A DNA stretch of 64,000 nt, taken from contig NZ_JAEHFW010000002.1 in assembly GCF_016522075.1 (NCBI RefSeq), positions 620,001 to 684,000 on the forward strand. The letters are read 5' to 3'. A program made the position numbers and the translations under genes. The notes below the pieces were generated by a model. That model was not told the DNA's origin, made no database searches, and was given only the letters and a program-made list of their open reading frames with translations. Positions 44,901-52,989 of the stretch are shown piece by piece. Numbering within the stretch: position 1 is the stretch's first letter; each line of letters begins with the position of its first letter. Source of the stretch: Mucilaginibacter segetis (GTDB lineage: Bacteria > Bacteroidota > Bacteroidia > Sphingobacteriales > Sphingobacteriaceae).

Positions 44901-46820
44901 TTAAAACCTATATCTTACAAAAGCCTCCATGGCAGCATATTCGGCCATACCAAGTTTATCATAATTCAGTGCAGTTTCGCGGTTACGATCCTCGGCCCGG
45001 ACCCAGAACTCCCGTTCATCATCACCGGGGAACACCGGGCGATCCTTTTGAGACTGATGCTTAAAGATAGCGTTGCGCTTGCGCAACACCTCAGCCGGAG
45101 AAAGCGGCACGGCCATCTCGATCTCATGAGTAGCAAACTCATGCCATGCCCCGCGGTAAAGCCACAGCCAGCAATCCTTCACCCAGTCCTCGGATTCCTT
45201 CAGGCGGTTCAGCGCCGCCAGGATAATGTTAAAACACACCAGGTGCGTCCCGTTCGGATCCGCGAAATCACCCGCGGCAAACACCTGATGAGGCCTCACC
45301 CTCTGCAGCAGCTCCATGGTGATGGCAATATCCTCCTCGCCCACCGTATTTTTTTTAGTTTTTCCCGTTTCATAAAAAGGCAAAGCCTGGAAATGAATAT
45401 TGCTGTCCGGTACCCCCGCATAGCGGGCACCCGCAATAGCCTCCGTCTTACGGATAAAACCCTTCACATCCCTGATCTCGCGGGTATCGATCTGGTTAGG
45501 CAGCTTCGCCTCAATAAAAGTACGCATGTCCTCATAGATCCCCCTCAGCCTAGCCGTATCCTCCCCCACGCTTTCCTTAAAGTCAATAGCGAACTCCACA
45601 TAACGTAATACATCATCATCCCATACAGCCGTGTTCCCCGAGGTCTGATAAGCCACATGCACTTCATGTCCCTGATCAACCAGGCGGATAAACGTACCCC
45701 CCATAGAGATCACATCATCATCCGGATGCGGAGAGAAGACGATAGACCGCTTGCGTGCCGGTTCGGCCCTTTCCGGACGCTGACTGTCATCGGCCCCCGG
45801 CTTACCCCCCGGCCAGCCCGTAATGGTATGCTGCACCTGGTTAAAGATATCGATATTGATCTGGTAGACCGGGCCCTTCTCCACGGCCAGCTGGGCCATG
45901 CCATGACTGTTGTAATCCTCCTCGGTCAGCTTCAGGATAGGCTTGCCCACCGTACACGAAAGCCAGATCACCGCTTTTTTAATTAACATATTATCCCACA
46001 CACAATCCTTCACCAGCCATGGAGTATCAAAACGCGTCAGCTCAGAAGCCGCCCCCTCATCCAGCACAAACTCCACATGATCCGAAAGCTGCAGGTAAGT
46101 AGCCGGCACCTCCCCGGAGAGTTCCCCTTCCACCGCCTTGCGGATGATCGGCGCCTTTTTACGGCTCCAGGCCATCAGGATGATCTCGCGGGCCTTAAAG
46201 ATGGTACCGATACCCATGGTGATAGCCTTGACCGGCACATTCTGCTTACCGCCGAAATCGCGGGAAGCATCCCTGCGGGTCAGGTCATCCAGGGTCACCA
46301 GCCGGGTACCCGAGTTAGGAGCCGAGCCCGGTTCATTGAACCCGATGTGCCCGGTACGTCCTATCCCCAGGAGCTGCAGGTCCAGCCCGCCCAGCTCCTC
46401 GATCTGTTTTTCATAAGCCAGGCAAAAGGGAGCCACGGCATCCGGAGCAAGGGTACCGTCAGGGATATGGATGTTAGCCCTGCTGATATCAATATGCGCA
46501 AACAGATGCTCATTCATGAAAGTAACATAGCTTTGAGCCGCTTCCGGCAGCATGGGATAATATTCATCCAGGTTAAAGGTGATCACATTAGCAAAGGACA
46601 GACCTTCCTCCCGGTGCAGGCGTACCAGTTCGGCATAAACCTGAATGGGGGTAACCCCGGTAGCCAGTCCTAAAACAGCAGGCTTACCCAAAGCCTGTTT
46701 CTCCCTGATCAGCTTTGCTATCCTTGCAGCCACGGCCAGCGAGGCGCTGCGCTGATCGGGATACACCGTTACCGGCAGCTTCTCATATCTTGTCGATTCC
46801 AGTAAGTTTAATCTCGCCAT
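44901..46820 (-). CDS. nagB: glucosamine-6-phosphate deaminase fused to a PIG-L domain
   Basis: 639 residues. The N-terminal NagB domain (about 1-280) has GLATGVTPIQVYAEL, FNLDEYYPM (catalytic Asp) and LLGIGRTGHIGFNEPGS (catalytic His). It converts glucosamine-6-phosphate to fructose-6-phosphate and ammonia. After a Pro/Gly linker a PIG-L/LmbE domain starts at IVFSPHPDDDVISMGGTF. Fusions of this kind are known in Bacteroidota; the PIG-L half may deacetylate an amino sugar. The gene is clearly richer in G+C than neighbours: 33 of 60 bases at 45181-45240 and 40 of 60 at 45781-45840, against 25 of 60 at 43801-43860. Confidence 0.94.
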   Translation of the reverse strand: MARLNLLESTRYEKLPVTVYPDQRSASLAVAARIAKLIREKQALGKPAVLGLATGVTPIQVYAELVRLHREEGLSFANVITFNLDEYYPMLPEAAQSYVTFMNEHLFAHIDISRANIHIPDGTLAPDAVAPFCLAYEKQIEELGGLDLQLLGIGRTGHIGFNEPGSAPNSGTRLVTLDDLTRRDASRDFGGKQNVPVKAITMGIGTIFKAREIILMAWSRKKAPIIRKAVEGELSGEVPATYLQLSDHVEFVLDEGAASELTRFDTPWLVKDCVWDNMLIKKAVIWLSCTVGKPILKLTEEDYNSHGMAQLAVEKGPVYQINIDIFNQVQHTITGWPGGKPGADDSQRPERAEPARKRSIVFSPHPDDDVISMGGTFIRLVDQGHEVHVAYQTSGNTAVWDDDVLRYVEFAIDFKESVGEDTARLRGIYEDMRTFIEAKLPNQIDTREIRDVKGFIRKTEAIAGARYAGVPDSNIHFQALPFYETGKTKKNTVGEEDIAITMELLQRVRPHQVFAAGDFADPNGTHLVCFNIILAALNRLKESEDWVKDCWLWLYRGAWHEFATHEIEMAVPLSPAEVLRKRNAIFKHQSQKDRPVFPGDDEREFWVRAEDRNRETALNYDKLGMAEYAAMEAFVRYRF

Positions 46821-46867
46821 AGCATGTTAATGTGTTGTAGGTTTTTGGAATATCTATTGGTTAGAAA

Positions 46868-46913
46868 CAAATATATCAGATATTTATATACAGGGCATTT
46901 TAATTTAAATTTG
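46868..46913. promoter_or_regulatory. divergent -7 promoter boxes, nagB and anmK
   Basis: TATATTTG on the minus strand (46875-46868) faces nagB, and TAAATTTG on the plus strand (46906-46913) faces anmK. They are 30 bases apart, so the two amino-sugar genes share one control region. No clear -33 partners are seen; the interval between them (ATCAGATATTTATATACAGG) might hold a common regulator site, but no palindrome is obvious. Confidence 0.6.
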
Positions 46914-46945
46914 CCCGGCCCTCTATAAACAGGTAAATTACACAC

Positions 46946-48139
46946 ATGGCTCAACTAAACCAAAATTTACAAAAACTATTTGCGATTGCCCAAAAGCCGG
47001 AGAAGATGGGGATTGGTTTAATGTCGGGAACGTCGTTGGATGGCTTAGATATCGCTTTATGTAGTTTTAGTGGAAGCGGAACCGAAACGAAAGTCGAGCT
47101 AAAGCAGTTCATAACTATCCCTTATACTAATACTTTTAAGAAAGAAGTGCAATCGGTGTTTGCGAAAAAACAGGTGGACCTGGGAAAACTATGTTTGCTG
47201 AATGCTTATATCGGCACTTTTTATGGTGAATTAGTATTGCAGGCTTTATCAAAATGGCAGGTATATGCCGCGAATATTGATTTTATAGCGAGTCATGGTC
47301 AAACAATTTATCATGCGCCCAAGCATTCGCATCAATTGGCACAGTACGGAAATGCTACACTGCAAATTGGTGATGGAGATCATATAGCAATAAAAACGGG
47401 TATACTTACCATAAGCGACTTTAGGCAAAAGCACGTTGCCGCCGGAGGCGAAGGCGCTCCTTTAGCGTTATATGGGGATGTATTATTAGGAAGCAAAGCT
47501 GGGGAAAATCGTATTTTATTGAATATAGGCGGAATTGCAAACCTCACTTATTTACCTGCAGATTGGAATACCAACTCAATAATATCTACAGATGTTGGCC
47601 CCGGAAACACTTTAATTGATGCAGCCTGCAGGCAATATTTTAATAAACCTTATGATAAAGACGCTAAGATCGCTTATTCAGGCGTGGTAAATGAGGGATT
47701 AATGGACGCCCTTTTGCATCATCCTTTTTTTAATGAGAATTTACCAAAAACAACCGGTCCGGAGCTTTTTAATCTGACGTTTGTTGGTGATGCTCAGCAA
47801 GCATCGCGCACATTAAATATTAATAAAGCTGATTTGATAGCCACGCTAAGTGCATTTACTGTGAAGGCTATAGCCCGTTTTGTCAGTATTAACTTTAACG
47901 TATCTGGTTTAAGAATTTTTGTAAGCGGCGGCGGCGCGCATAATCCTTTTGTGATGGAGCAGCTGGCCTTACAGTTACCCACGGCGGCAGTTTCAGATAC
48001 GTATAAACTGGGAATAGATCCGGATGCAAAAGAAGCAATGCTCTTTGCCCTTTTGGGTAACGAGGCTCTTTGTGGCGAGCCTATGGCTATTGGGAACAAT
48101 CCAGCTGTTTTAATGGGTAAGTTCAGCTTTCCGCTATAA
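46946..48139 (+). CDS. anmK: anhydro-N-acetylmuramic acid kinase
   Basis: 397 residues. It phosphorylates 1,6-anhydro-MurNAc and opens the ring to give MurNAc-6-phosphate in peptidoglycan recycling. Motifs: MGIGLMSGTSLDGLDIALC, DFIASHGQTIYHAP, KHVAAGGEGAPLALY and LLNIGGIANLTYLP, plus TDVGPGNTLIDAA in the sugar-binding domain. It is divergent from nagB, which fits a cell-wall amino-sugar role; MurQ-type genes are not in the window. The first ~20 residues precede the usual start region as a short extension. Confidence 0.95.
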   Translation: MAQLNQNLQKLFAIAQKPEKMGIGLMSGTSLDGLDIALCSFSGSGTETKVELKQFITIPYTNTFKKEVQSVFAKKQVDLGKLCLLNAYIGTFYGELVLQALSKWQVYAANIDFIASHGQTIYHAPKHSHQLAQYGNATLQIGDGDHIAIKTGILTISDFRQKHVAAGGEGAPLALYGDVLLGSKAGENRILLNIGGIANLTYLPADWNTNSIISTDVGPGNTLIDAACRQYFNKPYDKDAKIAYSGVVNEGLMDALLHHPFFNENLPKTTGPELFNLTFVGDAQQASRTLNINKADLIATLSAFTVKAIARFVSINFNVSGLRIFVSGGGAHNPFVMEQLALQLPTAAVSDTYKLGIDPDAKEAMLFALLGNEALCGEPMAIGNNPAVLMGKFSFPL

Positions 48140-48176
48140 TATTTTTGTTTGTATATTCGAACCAAATTTCCATAAC

Positions 48177-48623
48177 ATGAACGCATATAGTTTTTTTTTA
48201 TATTTTCATTCAGGCTTCAGATATATTGTATTGATCCTGGTATTGCTCGCAATATTCCAATCATTCGCTGGCTGGTTAAGCAAAAAACAATATACAAACG
48301 GTAACAGAAAAATTAATCTGTTTGCCATGATATCGGCTCATACCCAACTTTTATTAGGTATAATATTATACTTTTTAAGCCCGTTTGTGCAATTCACCAG
48401 CACTACTATGAAACAAACTGACACAAGATACTGGACAGTTGAGCATGCCGCCATGATGATATTTGCCATTATACTTATTACAGTTGGGCATAGCCGGTCA
48501 AAAAAAATAATTTTACCTGAGGGTAAACACCGTGCAATCGCCATATTTTACTCACTGGCCTTATTAGTAATTGTTTTGGCTATAGTTCAAAGTCAACGAC
48601 CATTCTTTGGGGTTAGCCATTAA
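48177..48623 (+). CDS. four-helix membrane protein, function unknown
   Basis: 148 residues with four hydrophobic segments. Conserved-looking His residues stand at helix ends (LYFHSGFRYIVLILVLLAI, SAHTQLLLGIILYF, EHAAMMIFAIILITVGHSRS, HRAIAIFYSLALLVI), a pattern like small heme-binding or b-type cytochrome-like membrane proteins. I cannot assign a function. A TATTTTTG box (48140-48147) overlapping the anmK stop could be its promoter. It precedes the trp promoter. Confidence 0.65.
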   Translation: MNAYSFFLYFHSGFRYIVLILVLLAIFQSFAGWLSKKQYTNGNRKINLFAMISAHTQLLLGIILYFLSPFVQFTSTTMKQTDTRYWTVEHAAMMIFAIILITVGHSRSKKIILPEGKHRAIAIFYSLALLVIVLAIVQSQRPFFGVSH

Positions 48624-48638
48624 AAACTTCATAAAAAA

Positions 48639-48668
48639 TTTGTCAATTCAAATTTCTTTATATTTTTG
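48639..48668 (+). promoter_or_regulatory. trp operon promoter
   Basis: TTTG (48639-48642), an 18-bp spacer and TATTTTTG (48661-48668) match the Bacteroidota -33/-7 consensus. The predicted transcription start at about 48674-48676 falls 3-5 bases before the leader peptide ATG, so the leader ORF would have almost no 5' untranslated region. Confidence 0.78.
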
Positions 48669-48678
48669 CTCAAATATC

Positions 48679-48738
48679 ATGATCAAAAACAACCATAACA
48701 CCAATTGGTGGCACCAAATAATTTTGGTAGCCGGATAG
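48679..48738 (+). CDS. trpL: trp operon leader peptide
   Basis: A 19-codon ORF reading MIKNNHNTNWWHQIILVAG with a TAG at 48736-48738. The tandem Trp codons at residues 10-11 (48706-48711) are the hallmark of trp leader peptides. It lies immediately after a good promoter and before a terminator and trpE. The second Trp codon overlaps the 5' strand of the leader hairpin. The peptide is expected to sense charged tRNA-Trp through ribosome pausing. Confidence 0.93.
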   Translation: MIKNNHNTNWWHQIILVAG

Positions 48739-48812
48739 TTTTTGATATGTATACTAATCAAATGTAAACCTATATTTGAAACCCGGCGAACGCTCAATTC
48801 GCCGGGTTTTTT
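48706..48812 (+). promoter_or_regulatory. tryptophan operon attenuator (alternative hairpins)
   Basis: Hairpin 1:2 is GGCACCAAA (48710-48718) with TTTGGT-A-GCC (48723-48732), loop TAAT, bulged A. The next bases give GCCGG (48730-48734), which pairs with CCGGC (48783-48787) of the terminator 5' arm; GTTT (48738-48741) and AAAC (48779-48782) extend it. Hairpin 3:4 is the terminator. A ribosome stalled on the Trp codons covers strand 1, frees strand 2 and disarms the terminator. One that reaches the stop codon lets the terminator form. The pairing is visible; the mechanism follows the standard model. Confidence 0.9.
48781..48812 (+). terminator. intrinsic terminator of the trp leader
   Basis: ACCCGGCGAA (48781-48790) and TTCGCCGGGT (48798-48807) form a perfect 10-bp stem with a seven-base loop, then six T residues to 48812. 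It lies 25 bases before the trpE ATG. Confidence 0.93.
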
Positions 48813-48836
48813 GTTTTAACACTCCTGATATAAAAA

Positions 48837-50246
48837 ATGAAGAAATATAAAATTATAACTACACATAAAAAGCTGCTTGCCGATACTACAACACCGGTGA
48901 GTATTTACCTTCGCCTGCGCGATGTTTTTCCGAATTCATTACTGCTGGAAAGTTCAGACTACCATAGCAGGGAAAATAGTATGAGTTATGTTTGCTGTGC
49001 TCCTTTTAGCGGTATTATATTAAATGACGATCGGTTAGTAAAAAAATTACCGGATGGTACCGAAGACGTAAGCGAACCGGGAACCTTTGAACTCACCGAA
49101 GAGCTAAACAAGTTTTTAGATTTTTTTGAGGCTGATGATACGGCATCAAAGATCATATCAAATGGCCTGTTCGGTTATTTTACACATGAAGCAGTTGAAC
49201 ATTTTGAAACCATCAGACTAAAGAATAATATAGATAATCTCAGAAAAATACCCGTAATGCAATATCATATCTACAGCTATATTATAGCAATAGATCATTT
49301 TAAAAATGAGTTGCATCTGTTTCATAACCAAGTTGAAGGCGTACACCAAACCAATGGTTTGGAGAAAATGGAATACCTGATCAAAAACAAAAATTTTCCG
49401 GAGTATAGTTTTCAAAGTAACGATGAAGAACAGTCCAATTTAACCAACGAGGAATTTATCGCCATAGTTGAAAAGATGAAGCAGCACATTTTTCGTGGTG
49501 ATGTTTTCCAGATAGTTCCGTCAAGAGCCTTTTCGCGTCAATTTTTAGGAGATGAATTTAATGTTTATCGTGCTTTACGTTCCATCAATCCATCTCCCTA
49601 TTTGTTTTATTTCGATTACGGAGATTTCAGGATATTCGGTTCTTCGCCTGAGGCTCAGATCACTATAAAAAACAATGTGGCCAGTATATTTCCCATTGCG
49701 GGTACATTTAAAAGGAGTGGCGACGATGAAAAGGATGCCGAGATTGCACGCAACCTCGAAAATGATCCAAAGGAATCGGCAGAGCATGTTATGCTGGTTG
49801 ATTTAGCACGAAACGATTTAAGCAGGCATTGTGAGCAGGTGGAAGTTAAAGCCTTTAAAGAGGTGCAGTATTACTCCCATCTCATTCACCTGGTATCGCA
49901 TGTGAGTGGCAAATTGCGCCCCGGGGTTTCTTCATTTAAAATAGTAGCGGATACATACCCGGCAGGAACACTTAGTGGTGCCCCCAAATACCGTGCAATG
50001 GAAATAATAGATGAGAATGAAAAAAGCAAACGTAGCTTTTATAGCGGAGCTATTGGTTATTTAGGTTTTAACGGAGATTTTAACCACGCTATTATGATAC
50101 GGTCCTTTCTGAGTAAAAATAATACCCTCCATTATCAGGCAGGAGCGGGCATAGTTTCTGGCTCAGTTGCGGAAAACGAGCTAAAGGAGGTAGATAATAA
50201 AATAGCCGCATTGAGAAACGCCATTGATTTGGCCGAATCACTTTAA
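48837..50246 (+). CDS. trpE: anthranilate synthase component I
   Basis: 469 residues, chorismate-binding family. It converts chorismate and ammonia (from TrpG) to anthranilate and pyruvate. The Trp feedback pocket is LLESSDYHSRENSMSYV near residues 34-50 (the LLES motif). Catalytic-domain segments include GDVFQIVPSRAFSRQF, RNDLSRHCEQVEVKAF and FKIVADTYPAGTLSGAPKYRA with the catalytic TYPAGTLSGAPK. The start at 48837 directly follows the attenuator. Trp therefore controls both transcription and enzyme activity. Confidence 0.96.
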   Translation: MKKYKIITTHKKLLADTTTPVSIYLRLRDVFPNSLLLESSDYHSRENSMSYVCCAPFSGIILNDDRLVKKLPDGTEDVSEPGTFELTEELNKFLDFFEADDTASKIISNGLFGYFTHEAVEHFETIRLKNNIDNLRKIPVMQYHIYSYIIAIDHFKNELHLFHNQVEGVHQTNGLEKMEYLIKNKNFPEYSFQSNDEEQSNLTNEEFIAIVEKMKQHIFRGDVFQIVPSRAFSRQFLGDEFNVYRALRSINPSPYLFYFDYGDFRIFGSSPEAQITIKNNVASIFPIAGTFKRSGDDEKDAEIARNLENDPKESAEHVMLVDLARNDLSRHCEQVEVKAFKEVQYYSHLIHLVSHVSGKLRPGVSSFKIVADTYPAGTLSGAPKYRAMEIIDENEKSKRSFYSGAIGYLGFNGDFNHAIMIRSFLSKNNTLHYQAGAGIVSGSVAENELKEVDNKIAALRNAIDLAESL

Positions 50247-50284
50247 CATATATAAAACTCCCTGATAAATTGGGGATACATACA

Positions 50285-50857
50285 ATGAATAACAAAATAT
50301 TAATAATAGATAATTACGATTCGTTCACCTATAATCTGGTGCATTTGGTTAATGAGATTGGTCTGGAATGTGAAGTTTGGCGCAACGATCGTTTTAACAT
50401 TGATGATGTGTGTGCGTTTCAGCATATCATATTATCGCCCGGCCCGGGAATACCATCGGAAGCTGGCTTGCTGCTTAATGTGATTGAAAAATACGCGCCA
50501 ACAAAAAGTATTTTTGGCGTATGCCTTGGCCAGCAGGCTATTGCCGAGGTATTTGGTGGTAAGCTGTATAATTTAAGTCAGCCGATGCATGGTATTGCCA
50601 CACCAATAAAAGTTACAGATGGTAACGAAAGATTATTTAAAGGACTACCCAATAATTTTAAGGTAGGTCGTTATCACTCCTGGGTAGTTGAGAAAAATTT
50701 GCCTGAAGAGCTTACCGTTACCGCAATTGATGAGGCTGATAATTCTGTTATGGCATTAAGCCATACGCGATATAATGTACGAGGTGTACAATTTCACCCG
50801 GAATCGGTGTTGACGGAGTATGGAAAAGAAATGATGCAAAACTGGTTAAGTGAATAA
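50285..50857 (+). CDS. trpG: anthranilate synthase component II (glutamine amidotransferase)
   Basis: 190 residues from ATG 50285; an upstream TTG frame adds only five residues. Class I amidotransferase: the start ILIIDNYDSFTYNLVH, the nucleophile Cys in IFGVCLGQQAIAEVFGG (about residue 80), and the His-Glu pair in VRGVQFHPESVL. It supplies ammonia to TrpE. It is a TrpG/PabA-type, so it might also serve 4-amino-4-deoxychorismate synthesis, but its place in the trp operon favours anthranilate. It is 38 bases after trpE and 32 before trpC; trpD does not intervene. Confidence 0.95.
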   Translation: MNNKILIIDNYDSFTYNLVHLVNEIGLECEVWRNDRFNIDDVCAFQHIILSPGPGIPSEAGLLLNVIEKYAPTKSIFGVCLGQQAIAEVFGGKLYNLSQPMHGIATPIKVTDGNERLFKGLPNNFKVGRYHSWVVEKNLPEELTVTAIDEADNSVMALSHTRYNVRGVQFHPESVLTEYGKEMMQNWLSE

Positions 50858-50889
50858 AGCTAAATCCGATTATTAAGTAGAATTGATAA

Positions 50890-51678
50890 ATGAATATACT
50901 GGATAAAATTGTCGCTCATAAAAGAAAGGAAGTAGAGCAGGATAAAAGGGAAAGATCTGTTGCCGAATTGGAGAGATCGGATTTTTTTCAAAGGCAAACC
51001 CATTCTTTCAGAGAGTTTTTGCTTGCGCCTGACCGAACAGGTATCATAGCTGAATTTAAACGACGATCACCCTCAAAGGGAATTATAAACGACGCAGTAT
51101 TGGTTAAAAACGTTACTAAAGCCTACGCCGAAGCAGGAGCATCAGCTTTGTCTGTTTTAACTGATAGTAATTTCTTCATGGGTGATAGAGGGGATTTGTT
51201 AGAAGCTCGCGGGGCGAATGATATCCCTGTATTACGTAAGGATTTCATGATAGATGAGTATCAGATAATAGAAGCAAAATCGCTGGGAGCAGATATTGTT
51301 TTATTGATTGCTGCTATACTTAGTCCGACAGAGATAAAAAAAATGGCAGCATTAGCCAAGGCGCTGGGTTTAAATGTATTACTGGAAGTGCACAACCTGG
51401 AAGAACTAAAACGAAGTTTAGATGTTAATTTAGATGCTATTGGCGTTAACAACAGGAACCTGAATGATTTTACGGTATCAGTAGAAACGTCCTATCAATT
51501 AGGAGAATATATTCCTCCGGAATTTCTAAAAATATCAGAAAGCGCGATAAGTAATACAGACACGATTAAACAATTAAAAAAAGCAGGGTTCAACGGTTTT
51601 TTAATAGGTGAAAACTTTATGAAGCAACCGGAGCCCGGCCAGGCAATGAAAGATTTTGTAAAAAAGCTAAATGCCTAA
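50890..51678 (+). CDS. trpC: indole-3-glycerol-phosphate synthase
   Basis: 262 residues, TIM barrel. It closes 1-(2-carboxyphenylamino)-1-deoxyribulose-5-phosphate to indole-3-glycerol phosphate with loss of CO2. Motifs: MNILDKIVAHKRKEVEQ at the start, IIAEFKRRSPSKGII (catalytic Lys and Lys-Gly loop), LRKDFMIDEYQI, LLEVHNLEEL and NNRNLNDF, with a C-terminal ESAISNTDTIKQLK. It is the single-domain form without TrpF. It ends the visible trp operon and hflX follows with its own promoter. trpD, trpF, trpB and trpA are absent from the window. Confidence 0.96.
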   Translation: MNILDKIVAHKRKEVEQDKRERSVAELERSDFFQRQTHSFREFLLAPDRTGIIAEFKRRSPSKGIINDAVLVKNVTKAYAEAGASALSVLTDSNFFMGDRGDLLEARGANDIPVLRKDFMIDEYQIIEAKSLGADIVLLIAAILSPTEIKKMAALAKALGLNVLLEVHNLEELKRSLDVNLDAIGVNNRNLNDFTVSVETSYQLGEYIPPEFLKISESAISNTDTIKQLKKAGFNGFLIGENFMKQPEPGQAMKDFVKKLNA

Positions 51679-51715
51679 CCATAAATATAAAAAGACAACA
51701 GCAACGCAAGTTTTG

Positions 51716-51723
51716 TAACTTTG
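51716..51723 (+). promoter_or_regulatory. -7 promoter box for hflX
   Basis: TAACTTTG matches TAnnTTTG, 21 bases before the hflX ATG 51745. A TTG-start frame from 51721 would begin inside this box and is therefore rejected. No good -33 partner is seen. Confidence 0.6.
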
Positions 51724-51744
51724 CATTACTGCGAATTAACATCT

Positions 51745-52929
51745 ATGAAACAAAAATTTTATGATACTGCTGTGAAGCAGGAAAAAGTTGTGCTGGTTGG
51801 AGTGATCACTCCAAATGAAACAGAAGCACAAGAAAAAGAATATTTAGAAGAGCTTGAATTTTTGGTAGCTACTGCCGGCGGCAATACTGTGCAGAGCTTT
51901 ACCCAAAAGCTACAGCGCCCGGAGCGAGCCACATTTGTAGGAACAGGGAAGCTGGAAGAGATCAGAGAATATGTTACAGCCGAAGAAATAGATATAGTAG
52001 TGTTTGATGATGAGTTGTCGCCATCGCAATTACGTAATATTGAACGTGAGTTACAGGTTAAGATATTGGACCGAAGTAACCTTATCCTGGACATTTTTGC
52101 GGGCAGGGCGCAAACCGCCCAAGCTAAAACACAAGTAGAGCTGGCGCAATTACAGTACCTTTTGCCACGACTTACCCGTTTATGGACTCACTTAGAGCGG
52201 CAAAAGGGAGGTATTGGCATGCGTGGGCCAGGTGAATCGCAGATTGAGACTGACAGGCGATTGATCCTGAATAAGATATCGCTCTTAAAAGAACGCTTGA
52301 AACTTATTGACCGGCAAAATGAAACCCAGCGAAAAAACAGACAACAACTTATACGTGTGGCACTGGTAGGTTATACCAACGTAGGCAAATCTACCATCAT
52401 GAATATGTTGTCAAAATCGGATGTATTTGCTGAGAATAAACTATTTGCAACACTTGATACTACGGTGCGTAAAGTAGTAATTGAGAATGTACCTTTCCTG
52501 TTGTCAGATACGGTTGGGTTTATACGAAAACTCCCTCACCATTTGGTAGAATGTTTTAAATCTACATTAGATGAAGTACGGGAGGCCGATATACTTATTC
52601 ACGTTGTGGATATATCAAATCCGACATTTGAGGATCAGATACGGACGGTTAATGAAACCTTAAAAGAACTTGGCGCAATAGATAAAAAGATCATTACTGT
52701 ATTTAATAAAATAGATGCGTTTAATCCCGACGATCATAATATTGATGTAAAAGAGGAACCTTTAAGAATGAATGATTTTAAACATAGCTGGATGGCAAAG
52801 AACAATAGCCCCGCTATATTTATTTCAGCTACTGAAAAAGAGAATATAGAGGAATTTCGAACAATGTTATATGAGTATGTAAAGGCTATTCATACAGAGA
52901 GATATCCATACGATAACTTATTATATTAG
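51745..52929 (+). CDS. hflX: ribosome-associated GTPase HflX
   Basis: 394 residues from ATG 51745. The HflX N-terminal domain (about 1-180, with FVGTGKLEEIREYV and LTRLWTHLERQKGGIGMRGPG, the conserved GMRGPGE motif) is followed by the GTPase: VALVGYTNVGKSTIMNML (P-loop), LSDTVGFIRKLPHHLV (G3) and TVFNKID (G4). HflX binds and splits stalled ribosomes and 50S particles under stress. It is separated from trpC by 66 bases carrying its promoter and is convergent with pepT. Confidence 0.96.
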   Translation: MKQKFYDTAVKQEKVVLVGVITPNETEAQEKEYLEELEFLVATAGGNTVQSFTQKLQRPERATFVGTGKLEEIREYVTAEEIDIVVFDDELSPSQLRNIERELQVKILDRSNLILDIFAGRAQTAQAKTQVELAQLQYLLPRLTRLWTHLERQKGGIGMRGPGESQIETDRRLILNKISLLKERLKLIDRQNETQRKNRQQLIRVALVGYTNVGKSTIMNMLSKSDVFAENKLFATLDTTVRKVVIENVPFLLSDTVGFIRKLPHHLVECFKSTLDEVREADILIHVVDISNPTFEDQIRTVNETLKELGAIDKKIITVFNKIDAFNPDDHNIDVKEEPLRMNDFKHSWMAKNNSPAIFISATEKENIEEFRTMLYEYVKAIHTERYPYDNLLY

Positions 52930-52938
52930 TATAAAAAT

Positions 52939-52987
52939 TTGTGAACAAAGGCTGGGTATAACCGATGGCCTTTTTCACAAGTTTTTT
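52939..52987. terminator. terminator between hflX and pepT
   Basis: TTGTGAACAAAGGC (52939-52952) pairs with GCCTTTTTCACAA (52968-52980) with one unpaired C, around a 15-base loop, and is followed by a run of six T residues to 52987. It ends hflX transcripts; the A-rich 5' flank may let it act on pepT from the other side. Confidence 0.65.
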
Positions 52988-52989
52988 AT

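Noticed and set aside
45048-45986. Plus-strand open frames of 186 and 109 codons opposite nagB
   Set aside because: High G+C and biased codons in nagB remove stops from the opposite strand; the peptides show no motif or signal.
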